Part shown: piece after piece, positions 42,681-51,272 of the stretch
Layout: the number at the start of each line of letters is the position of its first letter
How positions within the stretch are numbered: the first letter of the stretch is position 1
Origin: Bordetella genomosp. 2
Lineage (GTDB): Bacteria; Pseudomonadota; Gammaproteobacteria; Burkholderiales; Burkholderiaceae_B
NCBI RefSeq assembly: GCF_002261345.1
Contig: NZ_NEVT01000006.1
Span: 1,240,001-1,304,000, forward strand
Reading direction: 5' to 3'
DNA length: 64,000 nucleotides
The notes under the pieces: generated by a model
What the model was told of the DNA's origin: nothing
Databases searched by the model: none
What the model saw: the letters and a program-made list of their open reading frames with translations, nothing else
Made by a program: the position numbers and the translations under genes

Positions 42681-44435
42681 TCAGGCCATTGCGGCCGCGG
42701 TCGCGGCCATCGCGGGCTCGCCCTGCGCGGCGCGCCCGCGGGCGGCGGCCGCCAGCTGCATGCCGGCGATATAGCCGAAGGTCAGCGCCGGCCCCAGCGT
42801 GATGCCCGCGCCCGGATAATTGCCGCCCATCACGCTGGCGGCATCGTTGCCCACCGCGTGCAGCCCGGCGATCGGCTGGCGCTGCGCGTCGAGCACGCGC
42901 GTGCGCGCATCGGTCACCAGGCCGGCGAAGGTGCCGATGTCGCCCACCACCAGCTTGATCGCGTAGTAGGGGCCGTGCTCCAGCGGCGCCAGGCAGGGAT
43001 TGGGCGTCACGCTGGCGTCGCCCTGGTATCGGTTGTAGGCCTTGCTGCCCTTGCCGAAAGCCGGGTCCTCGCCGCGCCGGGCGCCTTCGTTGAATTCCTC
43101 GATGGTGGCCTGCAGGGTCGCGGGGTCCACGCCGATCTTGCCCGCCAGCTCCGCCACGCTGGCGCCACGCTTCAGATAGCCGGACTTCAGGTGGCGGCCG
43201 ATCGGCATCGGGAAAGGCGCCACGCAGCCGAGGCCGTAGTTGCGCAGGGCCCTGTGGTCGCACAGCAGCCAGGCCGAGACCTGCGGCTTGCCGCGGCAGG
43301 CGGCGACCATGGCCTGCACGAAGTCGTGATAAGAGTTGCCTTCGTTGGTGAAGCGGCGCCCCTCGGTCGTGACGGCGATGACGCCGGGCTTGGCGCGGTC
43401 GATGAAATGCGGCATGACACCCTGGCTGCCGTCCGGGCGCGTGGTCACGGAAGTGGGAACCCAGGCCGCGGCATGCGGGATGGTGCCGTCCACCACGCCG
43501 CCGACCGACTCCGCCAGGCGCAAGCCGTCGCCGGTGTTGGTCGAAGGCGAAGGCGAGAAGTGCTCCTGGCCGGTAGGCGCATGCGGGAACAGCGCGCGGC
43601 GCCGTTCGATGTCGTAGGGAAAACCGCCGCAGGCCAGCACCACGCCGGCCGAGGCGCGCACCCGCAGCTCGCGGCCCTCGCGCCGCACGATGGCGCCGGT
43701 CACGCGGCAGTCCTCGAACAGCAGGCGCGTGACCGGCGCGGACAGCCATACCGGAATATTCAAGTCCATGCCGGCCTTGGCCAGGCGGCCCGCCAGCGCA
43801 TTGCCATTGGTCAGCGTCATGCCACGGCCATGGCGCAGCACGTCCAGGAAGTGCCGCGCCAGGCGCCTGGCCACATAAGCAAACGACGCCGGCGACTTGA
43901 AGGCCCGCATGAAGTGCTTGATCTCGGCCCCCGAGCCCAGCATCATGCCGAACACCGTCAGTTCCGGCAGCGCCGGCGCCAGCTGCTTGACGCGCGTCCC
44001 GAGTTCGCGCCCGTCGAACGGGCGCGTCACCATCGACCGCCCGCCCGGCTGCCCGCCCACCGCTTCGGCGTGATAGTCGGGAAACACCGCCGGCATGTCG
44101 AATTGCACGCAGGTGTTGCGCGTGAAGAACTCGATGGCCTTGGGCCCGTTCTCCAGGAAGGCGTCGACCCGCGCCTCGTCGAAATGCGTGGTCGCCTCGT
44201 GCCGCAGATATTCCTTGGCCGCGCCGGCGGGCTCGCGAATACCCTGCTCTGTCGCCAGGTGCGTGCCGGGCACCCACAGCCATCCGCCCGAGCGCGCCGT
44301 CGTCCCGCCGTAGCGGCTCTCCTTTTCCACCACCAGCACCTTCAGCCCCTGCGAGGCCGCGGTGATCGCCGCCGCCATGCCGGATGCGCCGGTGCCCACC
44401 ACCAGCACGTCTACCGCAACGTCCTCTTGCGCCAT
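42681..44435 (-). CDS. FAD-dependent 3-ketosteroid-delta1-dehydrogenase-like oxidoreductase
   Basis: This 584-residue flavoprotein has the FAD motif VDVLVVGTGASGMAAAITAASQG and GGTTARSGGWLWVPG, the characteristic tail MGGNYPGAGITLGPALTFGYIAG, and RRFTNEGNSYHDF near the substrate cap. These are features of the FAD-binding-2 family that includes ketosteroid dehydrogenases and related cyclohexenone/succinate dehydrogenases. It would introduce or remove a C=C bond next to a ketone. It is the first gene of the leftward operon. Whether the substrate is a steroid, terpenoid or other cyclic ketone cannot be decided. Confidence 0.88.
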   Translation of the reverse strand: MAQEDVAVDVLVVGTGASGMAAAITAASQGLKVLVVEKESRYGGTTARSGGWLWVPGTHLATEQGIREPAGAAKEYLRHEATTHFDEARVDAFLENGPKAIEFFTRNTCVQFDMPAVFPDYHAEAVGGQPGGRSMVTRPFDGRELGTRVKQLAPALPELTVFGMMLGSGAEIKHFMRAFKSPASFAYVARRLARHFLDVLRHGRGMTLTNGNALAGRLAKAGMDLNIPVWLSAPVTRLLFEDCRVTGAIVRREGRELRVRASAGVVLACGGFPYDIERRRALFPHAPTGQEHFSPSPSTNTGDGLRLAESVGGVVDGTIPHAAAWVPTSVTTRPDGSQGVMPHFIDRAKPGVIAVTTEGRRFTNEGNSYHDFVQAMVAACRGKPQVSAWLLCDHRALRNYGLGCVAPFPMPIGRHLKSGYLKRGASVAELAGKIGVDPATLQATIEEFNEGARRGEDPAFGKGSKAYNRYQGDASVTPNPCLAPLEHGPYYAIKLVVGDIGTFAGLVTDARTRVLDAQRQPIAGLHAVGNDAASVMGGNYPGAGITLGPALTFGYIAGMQLAAAARGRAAQGEPAMAATAAAMA

Positions 44436-44500
44436 GCCATGTCTCCGCTTTTCTTGATGTGCCCGGCCATTCTGTACCGCTCATCTGATAATTGTCAATG

Positions 44501-44527
44501 CGTATGATAGTATCGAATAGTACGTAT
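44501..44527. promoter_or_regulatory. Candidate operator in the divergent region (direct repeat)
   Basis: The block contains ATAGTA at 44507-44512 and 44517-44522, exactly ten bases apart, flanked by CGTAT at both ends (44501-44505 and 44523-44527). It sits between the flavoprotein operon and the IclR gene and is AT-rich compared with its surroundings. A direct repeat at one helical turn suits a regulator dimer. The regulator itself is not proven. Confidence 0.45.
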
Positions 44528-44563
44528 TAGACGAACGCATCCGTTAATGTCGTGGTTTACCCT

Positions 44564-45382
44564 ATGCCGATGATTCTTGAAAAACAGGCTGCAGATCTGC
44601 CCATGGAAAAAAACCGGCGCGGCATCCAATCCGTAGAAATAGGCAGCGCGCTGCTGCTCCAGCTGGCGCGCCATGTGCGACCCATCGCGCTGAAAGACCT
44701 GGCCCGCGCCGCCGGCATGACAACCGGCAAGGCCCACCCCTACATGGTGAGCTTCCTGAAGGTGGGGTTTGTCACGCAGAACGATGCCGGGCACTACGAG
44801 CTCGGGCCGCTCGCCCTGCAGCTGGGCTTCGCGCGCCTGCAGCGCCTGGATCCGGTCAAGGAAGCCACGCAGTTCATCGAGCCCCTGGCCGCCGAGACCC
44901 GCCAGAGCGTGGCGCTGGCCGTCTGGGGCAACCTGGGCCCCACCATCGTGCGGCTGGAAGAACCGATCGAACCCATGCACGTGAACCTGCGCACGGGCAC
45001 CGTGATGGCATTGACGACGACGGCGACCGGACGGCTGTTCGCGGCGTACCTGCCGCACAAGATCGTCGAGCGCGCCCTGCAGGAAGACCGCGCCTATCCC
45101 GGCGCGCGCAGCGGCGCGCGGGTGAGCATCACCACCGAGGCCTTCGAGACCGCCCTGGCGGAAACGCGCCGCCACGGCATGTCGCGCTCGTTGAGCCAGC
45201 CCATCCCCGGCATCGACGCCCTGTGCGCGCCGGTGTTCGACTCGGCCGGCCACCTGGCGCTGGGCATTCTCGTCATGGGGCCGTCGGTGACCTTCGACAG
45301 CGACTTCGATGGCGCCGTGGCGCGGCCGCTGCGCGCCTGCGCGCTGGAAGTCTCGCGCCGGCTGGGGTATCGGGGGGAGTGA
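44564..45382 (+). CDS. IclR-family transcriptional regulator
   Basis: This regulator of 272 residues diverges from the transport/catabolic operon and probably controls it. The winged helix is RRGIQSVEIGSALLLQLARHVRPIALKDLARAAGMTTGKAHPYMVSFLKVGFV (about 18-70), followed by the IclR effector domain to the end. The start is uncertain: GTG 44552, ATG 44564, ATG 44570 and ATG 44603 are in frame and none has a clear ribosome-binding site. The conserved part starts at MEKNRRGIQ (44603), so the shortest form is possible. Confidence 0.9.
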   Translation: MPMILEKQAADLPMEKNRRGIQSVEIGSALLLQLARHVRPIALKDLARAAGMTTGKAHPYMVSFLKVGFVTQNDAGHYELGPLALQLGFARLQRLDPVKEATQFIEPLAAETRQSVALAVWGNLGPTIVRLEEPIEPMHVNLRTGTVMALTTTATGRLFAAYLPHKIVERALQEDRAYPGARSGARVSITTEAFETALAETRRHGMSRSLSQPIPGIDALCAPVFDSAGHLALGILVMGPSVTFDSDFDGAVARPLRACALEVSRRLGYRGE

Positions 45383-45406
45383 GGCGGCCCGGGCCTGGCG
45401 CGCCGG

Positions 45407-45841
45407 CTATCGGCCCGGGCAGGGCCGCGTACCGATCCGGGCGGAAAATCGCAGCAAATAGCCGTCCGGGTCCTGGACAAGAAACTGCCGCACGCCGATC
45501 TCGACATCGTTGCTGCGGTACCACTGCTCCTCCAGCCCTTGATACAACGGCCAGCCTCCGGCCTCGAAGCCGGCGATGAGCGGTTCTACGGCGGCCACCT
45601 TGATTTCCAGATTGAGCCCCCTGCCGAATGGCCTGTCCAGGGGTCCGGTAACCCAGCGGCCGTTGCCGCGCAATTCATCGAGCATCACCTGCGCCCCGTC
45701 CAGGTCCAGGAAGGCAAAGCGTTCCTCCTCGCGCTGGTACAAAATGGAGAACCCGCAGAGATCGACCCAGAACTTCAGGCTGGCCGACAGGTCGGTGACA
45801 AGCAGTTCGGGCACTAGCCGGGCCAGGCGATCTTCCCGCAT
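45407..45841 (-). CDS. VOC-family (glyoxalase/bleomycin-resistance-like) protein
   Basis: This 144-residue protein has the VOC pattern: LVPELLVTDLSASLKFWVDLCGFSILYQREEERFAFLDLDGAQVML (first beta-alpha-beta-beta-beta unit) and VRQFLVQDPDGYLLRFSARIG (second unit). The metal glutamate pattern in PELLVTDL is partly kept; the bleomycin-binding subgroup has a similar layout. A resistance role is possible but not shown. It faces the IclR gene tail to tail with a 24-base gap. Confidence 0.85.
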   Translation of the reverse strand: MREDRLARLVPELLVTDLSASLKFWVDLCGFSILYQREEERFAFLDLDGAQVMLDELRGNGRWVTGPLDRPFGRGLNLEIKVAAVEPLIAGFEAGGWPLYQGLEEQWYRSNDVEIGVRQFLVQDPDGYLLRFSARIGTRPCPGR

Positions 45842-45922
45842 GATGGAGGTCCTTTGATATCGAAGGGGCGCCGAGGGTTCGTACATATCGTCGAACACGC
45901 CCGACGGCGAGGTGCGCACAGT

Positions 45923-47395
45923 CTACCGGACCGAACCCGCTTCATGACATAGCCGCGGCGTTCTCGCCAGCGTGATCAGCAACACGCAAACCAGCAGGGC
46001 CGCGCCCAGGTTGTACAGCATCCCCGCGACGAAGGCCGAGGCATATCGGCCGGCCTGCGCCGCCCCCGCGTCGCTTGCCGCAAGCGCGCCGGCGAACAGC
46101 ATCCCGACCACCGCCACGCCCAGCGCCGCGCCGACCTGCTGGACGGTCGAAATCACTCCCGACGCCATGCCGGCATGAGTCTCTTCGACAAGCCCCAGCA
46201 CCAGGTTCAACAGCGGCGTCATGATAAGGCCCTGACCGGCCCCGACCACGACCAGGACGGGGATCAGCCGTGCCGGCGCGAGCGTCGCGCCCGCCGTCTG
46301 CACCTGCGCGACCAGCACCCCGATCGAAGCCGCGTAGACCAACGCCCCCGCGACGATGGCCTTGACGCCCCATCGCCCCGCCAGCCGCGGCGCGGCTAGC
46401 GACGCCAGCACGAAGCCCACGCTGCACGGCGCGAAAATGCTGCCCGCGGCAAAGGCATCCAGCCCCAGCCCGGTCTGCGTCAACAAGGCGAAACACAAGA
46501 AGAAGGAGCTGGACGTGGAATAGACCAGCAGCACCAGCAAGGCTCCCAGCGCGAAACGGCGTTGCCCGAGCAGGCGCATGTCCACCAGCGGCAACTGGCC
46601 GCTCGTGCGCCGGCGCTCTTGCTGCCGACAGAACAGCCCGAGCAGCGCCACCGCCGCGGCCAGCGACGCGATGCTCCAGGCCGGCCAATTCTGGCCAGGC
46701 CCTTCGATCAGCGGAACCAGCAAGAGCGCCAGCCCCGCGCTGACCAGCGCCACGCCCGGCCAGTCCAGGCCGGGGCGGAACGGCGCACGGGTTTCCGGAA
46801 TGCCGCGCGCGGCGGCCAATGCGAACAGGCCGATGGGTACGTTGATGAGGAAGATGCTGCGCCAGCCCAACCCCGACAAGTCGGCATGCACCAGCCAGCC
46901 GCCCAGCACCTGGCCCGCGATGGCAGCCAGGCCCAGCGTCATCCCCAGCAGCCCGAAAGCGCGGCGGCGGTCGTCGCCCTCGAAGTTGACCCTGATCGAA
47001 GCATAGACCTGCGGAAACAGCAAGGCCGCAGCCCACCCCTGCAATACCCGCGCGCCGACCAGAAACCCGGCGCTGGGCGCCAGACCGCACAATAGCGAGG
47101 CCAGCGTAAAGCCCGCCATGCCCGCGACGAACAGGCGGCGGCGTCCGAACCGATCGCCCAACCGCCCGCCGGTAATCAGCAGCACGCCAAAAGCCAGCTC
47201 GTAGCCGGCCACGATGAACCCTATCTGCGACAAGCTCGCGCCCAGCCCGGCCTGCATGCTGGGAATGGCCACATTGACCACGAACAAGTCGAAGATCGTC
47301 ACGAACCCGCCCAGCAGCAACACGGACAGCCCCAGCCAGGAGGACCGCGGGGAAGCGTGGGCGGGCAAGTCGGAAAGCGGAAATTTGGTGCACAT
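45923..47395 (-). CDS. MFS multidrug exporter, DHA2 (EmrB/QacA) family
   Basis: This protein of 490 residues (507 if an upstream ATG is used) has about fourteen membrane segments. The DHA2 motifs are VTIFDLFVVNVAIPSMQAGLG in helix 1, LLITGGRLGDRFGRRRLFVAG as motif A, and RVLQGWAAALLFPQ. It exports drugs or metabolites with proton exchange. The start at 47395 is the most conserved Met; Met at 47425 and 47446 are alternatives. The MmyB-like regulator diverges 99 bases away and probably represses it. Confidence 0.9.
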   Translation of the reverse strand: MCTKFPLSDLPAHASPRSSWLGLSVLLLGGFVTIFDLFVVNVAIPSMQAGLGASLSQIGFIVAGYELAFGVLLITGGRLGDRFGRRRLFVAGMAGFTLASLLCGLAPSAGFLVGARVLQGWAAALLFPQVYASIRVNFEGDDRRRAFGLLGMTLGLAAIAGQVLGGWLVHADLSGLGWRSIFLINVPIGLFALAAARGIPETRAPFRPGLDWPGVALVSAGLALLLVPLIEGPGQNWPAWSIASLAAAVALLGLFCRQQERRRTSGQLPLVDMRLLGQRRFALGALLVLLVYSTSSSFFLCFALLTQTGLGLDAFAAGSIFAPCSVGFVLASLAAPRLAGRWGVKAIVAGALVYAASIGVLVAQVQTAGATLAPARLIPVLVVVGAGQGLIMTPLLNLVLGLVEETHAGMASGVISTVQQVGAALGVAVVGMLFAGALAASDAGAAQAGRYASAFVAGMLYNLGAALLVCVLLITLARTPRLCHEAGSVR

Positions 47396-47494
47396 CTTGC
47401 TGATCCAGGGAAGTGAGGCCAGCATTCTCAACGCCCTTTTAAGCAATTACAATTTAGCCATTTATGCTATTACCAAAGGCAATGGAATAGGCTC

Positions 47495-48343
47495 ATGCGA
47501 ACCCTGGAACGCACGCGCCACGACCTCGCCGCCTTCCTGCGGGCGCGCCGCGAGCGCCTGTCGCCGGCCGATGTAGGCTTGCCCAGCGGCAGGCGCCGTC
47601 GCACGCCCGGGCTGCGGCGCGAAGAAGTCGCCGCCCTCGCCGGCGTCGGCCTTACCTGGTACACATGGCTGGAACAGGGACGCGCCATCGGCGTGTCGGC
47701 CACCTTCCTGGACAACCTGGCGCGGGTGCTGAAGCTGGACGCCGCCGAACGGCGGCACCTATTCCTGCTGGCCCATGAACGGCCGCCCGCCGAACCGGGC
47801 AAGACATGGTGCGTGGTGCCGCCGCTCGTGCTGCGGCTGATGCAAGACCTGGCGCCGCATCCGGCTTATGTGCTGAATCTGCGCTGGGATGTGCTGGCAT
47901 TCAACACGCCCGCCGATCGGCTTTTTTCCTTCGGGGCGCACCCACCCGAACGCCGCAACCTGCTGTGGCTGCTATTCACCGACCCCGGCCTGCGCGAGCG
48001 CGTGGACGCCTGGGAGGAGCAGGCGCCGCTGATGCTGTCGAGCTTTCGCCGCGACTTTGCCCGCGCCACCCAGCAGACCGATATCCACGAACTGGCGGAC
48101 GAGCTGAAACAAGTGTCGCCGGAATTCAAGGCATGGTGGGACAAGCATGATGTCCACGCCCCTTGCAATGGCGTGCGCAACCTGATCGTTGACGGCAAGG
48201 CCGAACCGTTCGAGCACACCTCGCTGATCATCGACGAGGACCGGCACCTGCGGCTGGTGGTTTATGCGCGACGGGAAGGCGGCGCGGCGCCGGCGGCCGC
48301 GACAAACGAAAACGCCGCTCGAGGGAGCGGCGTAACGTCTTGA
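47495..48343 (+). CDS. MmyB-like helix-turn-helix transcriptional regulator
   Basis: This 282-residue regulator has an XRE-type helix-turn-helix (LAAFLRARRERLSPADVG... RTPGLRREEVAALAGVGLTWYTWLEQGR, about 10-65) and a ligand-binding domain of the MmyB/PF17765 type (YVLNLRWDVLAFNTPADRLF, WLLFTDPGLRERVDAWEE). Such regulators often repress a divergent exporter or oxidoreductase, here the DHA2 exporter. The last 11 codons overlap the tRNA-His terminator on the other strand. Confidence 0.9.
   Translation: MRTLERTRHDLAAFLRARRERLSPADVGLPSGRRRRTPGLRREEVAALAGVGLTWYTWLEQGRAIGVSATFLDNLARVLKLDAAERRHLFLLAHERPPAEPGKTWCVVPPLVLRLMQDLAPHPAYVLNLRWDVLAFNTPADRLFSFGAHPPERRNLLWLLFTDPGLRERVDAWEEQAPLMLSSFRRDFARATQQTDIHELADELKQVSPEFKAWWDKHDVHAPCNGVRNLIVDGKAEPFEHTSLIIDEDRHLRLVVYARREGGAAPAAATNENAARGSGVTS
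48303..48333 (-). terminator. Intrinsic terminator of tRNA-His, inside the regulator gene end
   Basis: The 9-base perfect stem ACGCCGCTC / GAGCGGCGT (48312-48320 and 48325-48333) with loop GAGG is followed on the minus strand by TTTTCGTTT. It ends the tRNA-His transcript 27 bases downstream of CCA. The stem is within the last codons of the plus-strand regulator gene, so the DNA serves both strands. Confidence 0.8.
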
Positions 48344-48359
48344 TCTCACGGCAGTTTAT

Positions 48360-48436
48360 TGGGGTGGCTGATGGGACTCGAACCCACGACAACCGGAATC
48401 ACAATCCGGGACTCTACCAACTGAGCTACAGCCACC
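48360..48436 (-). tRNA. tRNA-His (GTG)
   Basis: The minus strand reads GGTGGCTGTAGCTCAGTTGG in its 5' part and GGTTCGAGTCCCATCAGCCA in its 3' part, with the anticodon loop TTGTGAT (anticodon GTG). The extra G at position -1 paired with the C before CCA is the tRNA-His hallmark. CCA is encoded. The length is 77 bases. A terminator follows and an extended -10 lies upstream. Confidence 0.98.
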
Positions 48437-48458
48437 GTTGCTACTGCAAAGAGGCCGC

Positions 48459-48467
48459 ATTCTAGCA
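48459..48467 (-). promoter_or_regulatory. Extended -10 promoter of tRNA-His
   Basis: On the minus strand TGCTAGAAT is an extended -10 (TGnTAGAAT), 22 bases before the mature tRNA 5' end. The -35 region about 17 bases upstream is not a good match, which extended -10 promoters tolerate. Confidence 0.55.
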
Positions 48468-48606
48468 TATTTTTTCCGGCCTGCAGTCTTGCCTGGCCGC
48501 CGCGGGGAACCGTTCCCCAGCGGGCCGCGCCTTGCTATCCTGGCGCATCCGCCGCCGCGTGCTGGGGCGCGGCCGGCGTGACTCATTCGGGCTTCTATAA
48601 GTAGAT

Positions 48607-50061
48607 ATGGATCGCTTCCACGAGCTTCTGAACGAATATTGGCCGCACCTGGTCTTCGGCGTCAGCGTGGTGGCCGGCACCGGCGCGGCGGTGCATGCGG
48701 CGATGACCAAGCAGGATGTGCGCGCCGCCATCGGCTGGGTAGGGGTGGCGCTGTTCTCGCCGCTGTTCGGCGCCCTGTTCTATTTCGTGGCGGGCGTGAA
48801 CCGCATCCACCACACCCGCGTATCGCAGCAGCGCGACGAGGCCATGCTGACCTACGCCGGCCATGCGCAGGCGCCGGTCGACGACGTGGTGCCCTATTCC
48901 GCCGTCCAGTTTGCCTCGCTGAAGACGCTGGGCGACCGGGTCAGCCGTTTTCCGCTGCTGGGCGGCAACATCGTGCGGCCGCTTTCCGGCGGGGACGAGA
49001 CCTACCCGGCCATGCTGCAGGCCATCCGCGCGGCGCGCCATTGCATCGCCATGCAAAGCTACATCTTCGACAGCGACGCCATCGGCCGCGAAGTGGCGCA
49101 GGCGCTGATCGAGGCGCACGAACGCGGGGTCCAGGTGCGCGTGCTGATCGACGCCATCGGCAGCAAGTACTCGCGCCCTCCCATCATCCGCCGGCTGCAG
49201 CGCGGCGGCGTGCGCACGGCACGCTTCATGACCAACCCGCTGGGCATCATGCGCATGCCGTACGCCAACCTGCGCAGCCACCGCAAGATCCTGGTGGTGG
49301 ACGGCCGCATCGGCTTTACCGGCGGCATGAACGTGCGCGCGGCCTTCGTGCGCGCGCTGGCCGGCGACGACACCAATAGCGATGTCCATTTCCAGCTCGA
49401 AGGCCCGATCGTGGCGCAGCTGATGTCGGTGTTCGCGCACGACTGGAATTTCACTACGCACGAGACCCTGGACGGCGCGCTGTGGTTCCCCCCGCCGGTG
49501 CCGGCGCCCGGCACCGTCCCGATGCGCTGCGTGCCCTCCGGCCCCGACCGGGCCGTGGTCAGCACCCGCAACATGCTGCTGGGCGCGCTGGCCGTGGCGC
49601 AGCGCCACGTGCGCATCCAGTCGCCCTACTTCCTGCCCGACCAGCCGCTGATCGGCGCGCTGGCGACGGCGGCGCGCCGCGGCATCACGGTGGACATCGT
49701 GATCCCGGGCCGCAACAACCTGCGGCTGGTCAACTACGCCATGAACGCGCAGCTGGACCAGATCGTCCGCACGGGCTGCCGCGTCTGGCGGGCGTCCGGC
49801 CCGTTCGACCATTCCAAGCTGATGACCATCGACGGGGCCTGGTCGTACGTCGGCTCGTCGAACCTGGACCCGCGCAGCCTGCGGCTGAATTTCGAGCTGG
49901 ACACGGAGGTCTACGACCGCGCGCTGGCCGACTGGATCGCGGCGCGCATCGACGGGCACATCGCCAACGCGCGGCTGGTGACGCTGGAGCACCTGTACAG
50001 CCAGCCGTTCGCCAAGCGCCTGCGCAACAAGATCATCTGGCTGGCGTCGCCGTATCTCTAG
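48607..50061 (+). CDS. cls: Cardiolipin synthase-like phospholipase D protein
   Basis: This 484-residue membrane protein has two N-terminal hydrophobic segments (about 14-33 and 40-63) and two phospholipase D HKD motifs. HKD1 is SHRKILVVDGRIGFTGGMN with H225, K227 and D232. HKD2 is FDHSKLMTIDGAWSYVGSSNLD with H402, K404 and D409. It should transfer phosphatidyl groups to make cardiolipin in the inner membrane. Length and layout fit ClsA. It lies alone, divergent from the tRNA-His gene, with the TATA-like TCTATAAGT just before the start. Confidence 0.93.
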   Translation: MDRFHELLNEYWPHLVFGVSVVAGTGAAVHAAMTKQDVRAAIGWVGVALFSPLFGALFYFVAGVNRIHHTRVSQQRDEAMLTYAGHAQAPVDDVVPYSAVQFASLKTLGDRVSRFPLLGGNIVRPLSGGDETYPAMLQAIRAARHCIAMQSYIFDSDAIGREVAQALIEAHERGVQVRVLIDAIGSKYSRPPIIRRLQRGGVRTARFMTNPLGIMRMPYANLRSHRKILVVDGRIGFTGGMNVRAAFVRALAGDDTNSDVHFQLEGPIVAQLMSVFAHDWNFTTHETLDGALWFPPPVPAPGTVPMRCVPSGPDRAVVSTRNMLLGALAVAQRHVRIQSPYFLPDQPLIGALATAARRGITVDIVIPGRNNLRLVNYAMNAQLDQIVRTGCRVWRASGPFDHSKLMTIDGAWSYVGSSNLDPRSLRLNFELDTEVYDRALADWIAARIDGHIANARLVTLEHLYSQPFAKRLRNKIIWLASPYL

Positions 50062-50121
50062 GCGGCAGCCGCATCCACCAGCCCGGCCCACGTCCGGCCA
50101 GCCGGGCGGCCGCGCCGGCCG

Positions 50122-50499
50122 TCAATTATGGCTGGCCTTCCACTGCCCCGAAGGCTGCCGGCAGAACAGGAACGACCAGTCTTCCGAGCCGGCGCCGCTG
50201 CTGACCAGGGCGTCGAGCTGGCGGCATTTGCTGGCCTTCTGGGTCTCGACGGTGTGGTCGACGGTCATTTTCACGCTGACCGGCTGGCCGCGCCGCGGCG
50301 CGGAGCTGGTCCAGGTGGAACTGGCGCCATCGGGCTGGCTTTCCAGCACATCGTGGACCGTGGCGCGAAAATCGGCGAGGTCCTGCTTGGGGATGCTGGT
50401 CAGGATGGTGTGGTTCATGAAGGCCATGCTGGCCGCCTGCGCCGAGACGGAACATGCCAGGAGCACGCCGCCAGCCAATAACGCACTTTGCTTTCTCAT
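50122..50499 (-). CDS. Exported 17-kDa surface-antigen-like protein
   Basis: This 125-residue protein has a signal peptide (ALLAGGVLLACSVSAQAA). The mature part ends with a domain STWTSSAPRRGQPVSVKMTVDHTVETQKASKCRQLDALV... FLFCRQPSGQWKAS, which resembles the C-terminal domain of 17-kDa surface-antigen proteins: a pair of Cys and the terminal FCRQPSGQWK pattern. The N-terminal glycine-zipper part typical of full-length members is missing, so it is a short version. The role is unknown. A GGAGGCGAG site lies before the ATG. Confidence 0.75.
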   Translation of the reverse strand: MRKQSALLAGGVLLACSVSAQAASMAFMNHTILTSIPKQDLADFRATVHDVLESQPDGASSTWTSSAPRRGQPVSVKMTVDHTVETQKASKCRQLDALVSSGAGSEDWSFLFCRQPSGQWKASHN

Positions 50500-50535
50500 G
50501 GTTCTCGCCTCCTGGGGGACCGGAATCCGCGGGGG

Positions 50536-50612
50536 TGGCCCGCCCTACACGATTCGAACGTGTGACCGCTCGCTTAGAAGGCGAGTGCTCTATCCAACTG
50601 AGCTAAGGGCGG
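50536..50612 (-). tRNA. tRNA-Arg (TCT)
   Basis: The minus strand folds with acceptor CCGCCCT / AGGGCGG, D arm GCTCAGTTGGATAGAGC, anticodon stem CTCGC / GCGAG around CTTCTAA (anticodon TCT), and T arm ACACG TTCGAAT CGTGT. G73 and encoded CCA complete 77 bases. The arm pairing and invariant bases (T8, A9, TTCGA) are intact. Confidence 0.98.
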
Positions 50613-50674
50613 GTTGCTGGCCTGCGCGTATGATAACGCGCGGCAATTGTACCGTGCCGGCTATCCCGCTTGCC

Positions 50675-51259
50675 TCACTCGCCGTCCAGTTCGGCGGCGG
50701 TCGACACCCACAGCACCATGGCGTCTTCCGCGCCGACGCTGATCACCCGGTGCCCCATGCGGCTGTCTATATAGAAGCTCTCTCCGGCCGCCAGGCGGGC
50801 CGGCTGGTAGTACTCGGTGTACAGCTCGATCTCGCCGCTCAGCACGTAGACGAATTCCTCGCCGCGGTGCCGGCTCCAGTCCTGGAATTCGCCGAACGAG
50901 CGCGCCTTGACCCGCGTATAGAACGGCATCATGCGCTTGTGCGACAGCGCGTTGCACAGCAGCCGGTGGTCGTAGTACGGCGTTTCGTAGGAGCGCCCCT
51001 CGCCGCGCAGGCTGATGGAGCGGCGGCCGGTCCCCATGTGCTCGTGCGACGGCATGAACAGCTCGGCCACGTCCAGCTCCAGCCCGGCGGCGATCTTCAG
51101 CAGGTTGTCGTAGGTGGGCGACAGCAGGCCGTTCTCGATCTTGGACAGCGTCGAGGCGGCGACGCCGGTGGCCTGGGCAGCCTGCTTCAGGGTCCAGTCG
51201 CGCGCCTTGCGCAGGTCGCGCAGCCGTTGCGCCAGGGCGCCTTGCTTGGTGCCTTGCAT
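50675..51259 (-). CDS. XRE-cupin transcriptional regulator
   Basis: This 194-residue regulator has an N-terminal helix-turn-helix (LAQRLRDLRKARDWTLKQAAQATGVAASTLSKIENGLLSPTYDNLLKIAAGL, residues 9-60) and a C-terminal cupin (WSRHRGEEFVYVLSGEIELYTEYYQPARLAAGESFYIDSRMGHRVIS). The layout is that of PuuR-like repressors that sense small amines or amino-acid derivatives. It lies 13 bases downstream of the oxidase gene in the leftward operon, so the operon probably carries its own regulator. Confidence 0.9.
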   Translation of the reverse strand: MQGTKQGALAQRLRDLRKARDWTLKQAAQATGVAASTLSKIENGLLSPTYDNLLKIAAGLELDVAELFMPSHEHMGTGRRSISLRGEGRSYETPYYDHRLLCNALSHKRMMPFYTRVKARSFGEFQDWSRHRGEEFVYVLSGEIELYTEYYQPARLAAGESFYIDSRMGHRVISVGAEDAMVLWVSTAAELDGE

Positions 51260-51272
51260 GGGCGTTCCCCTT

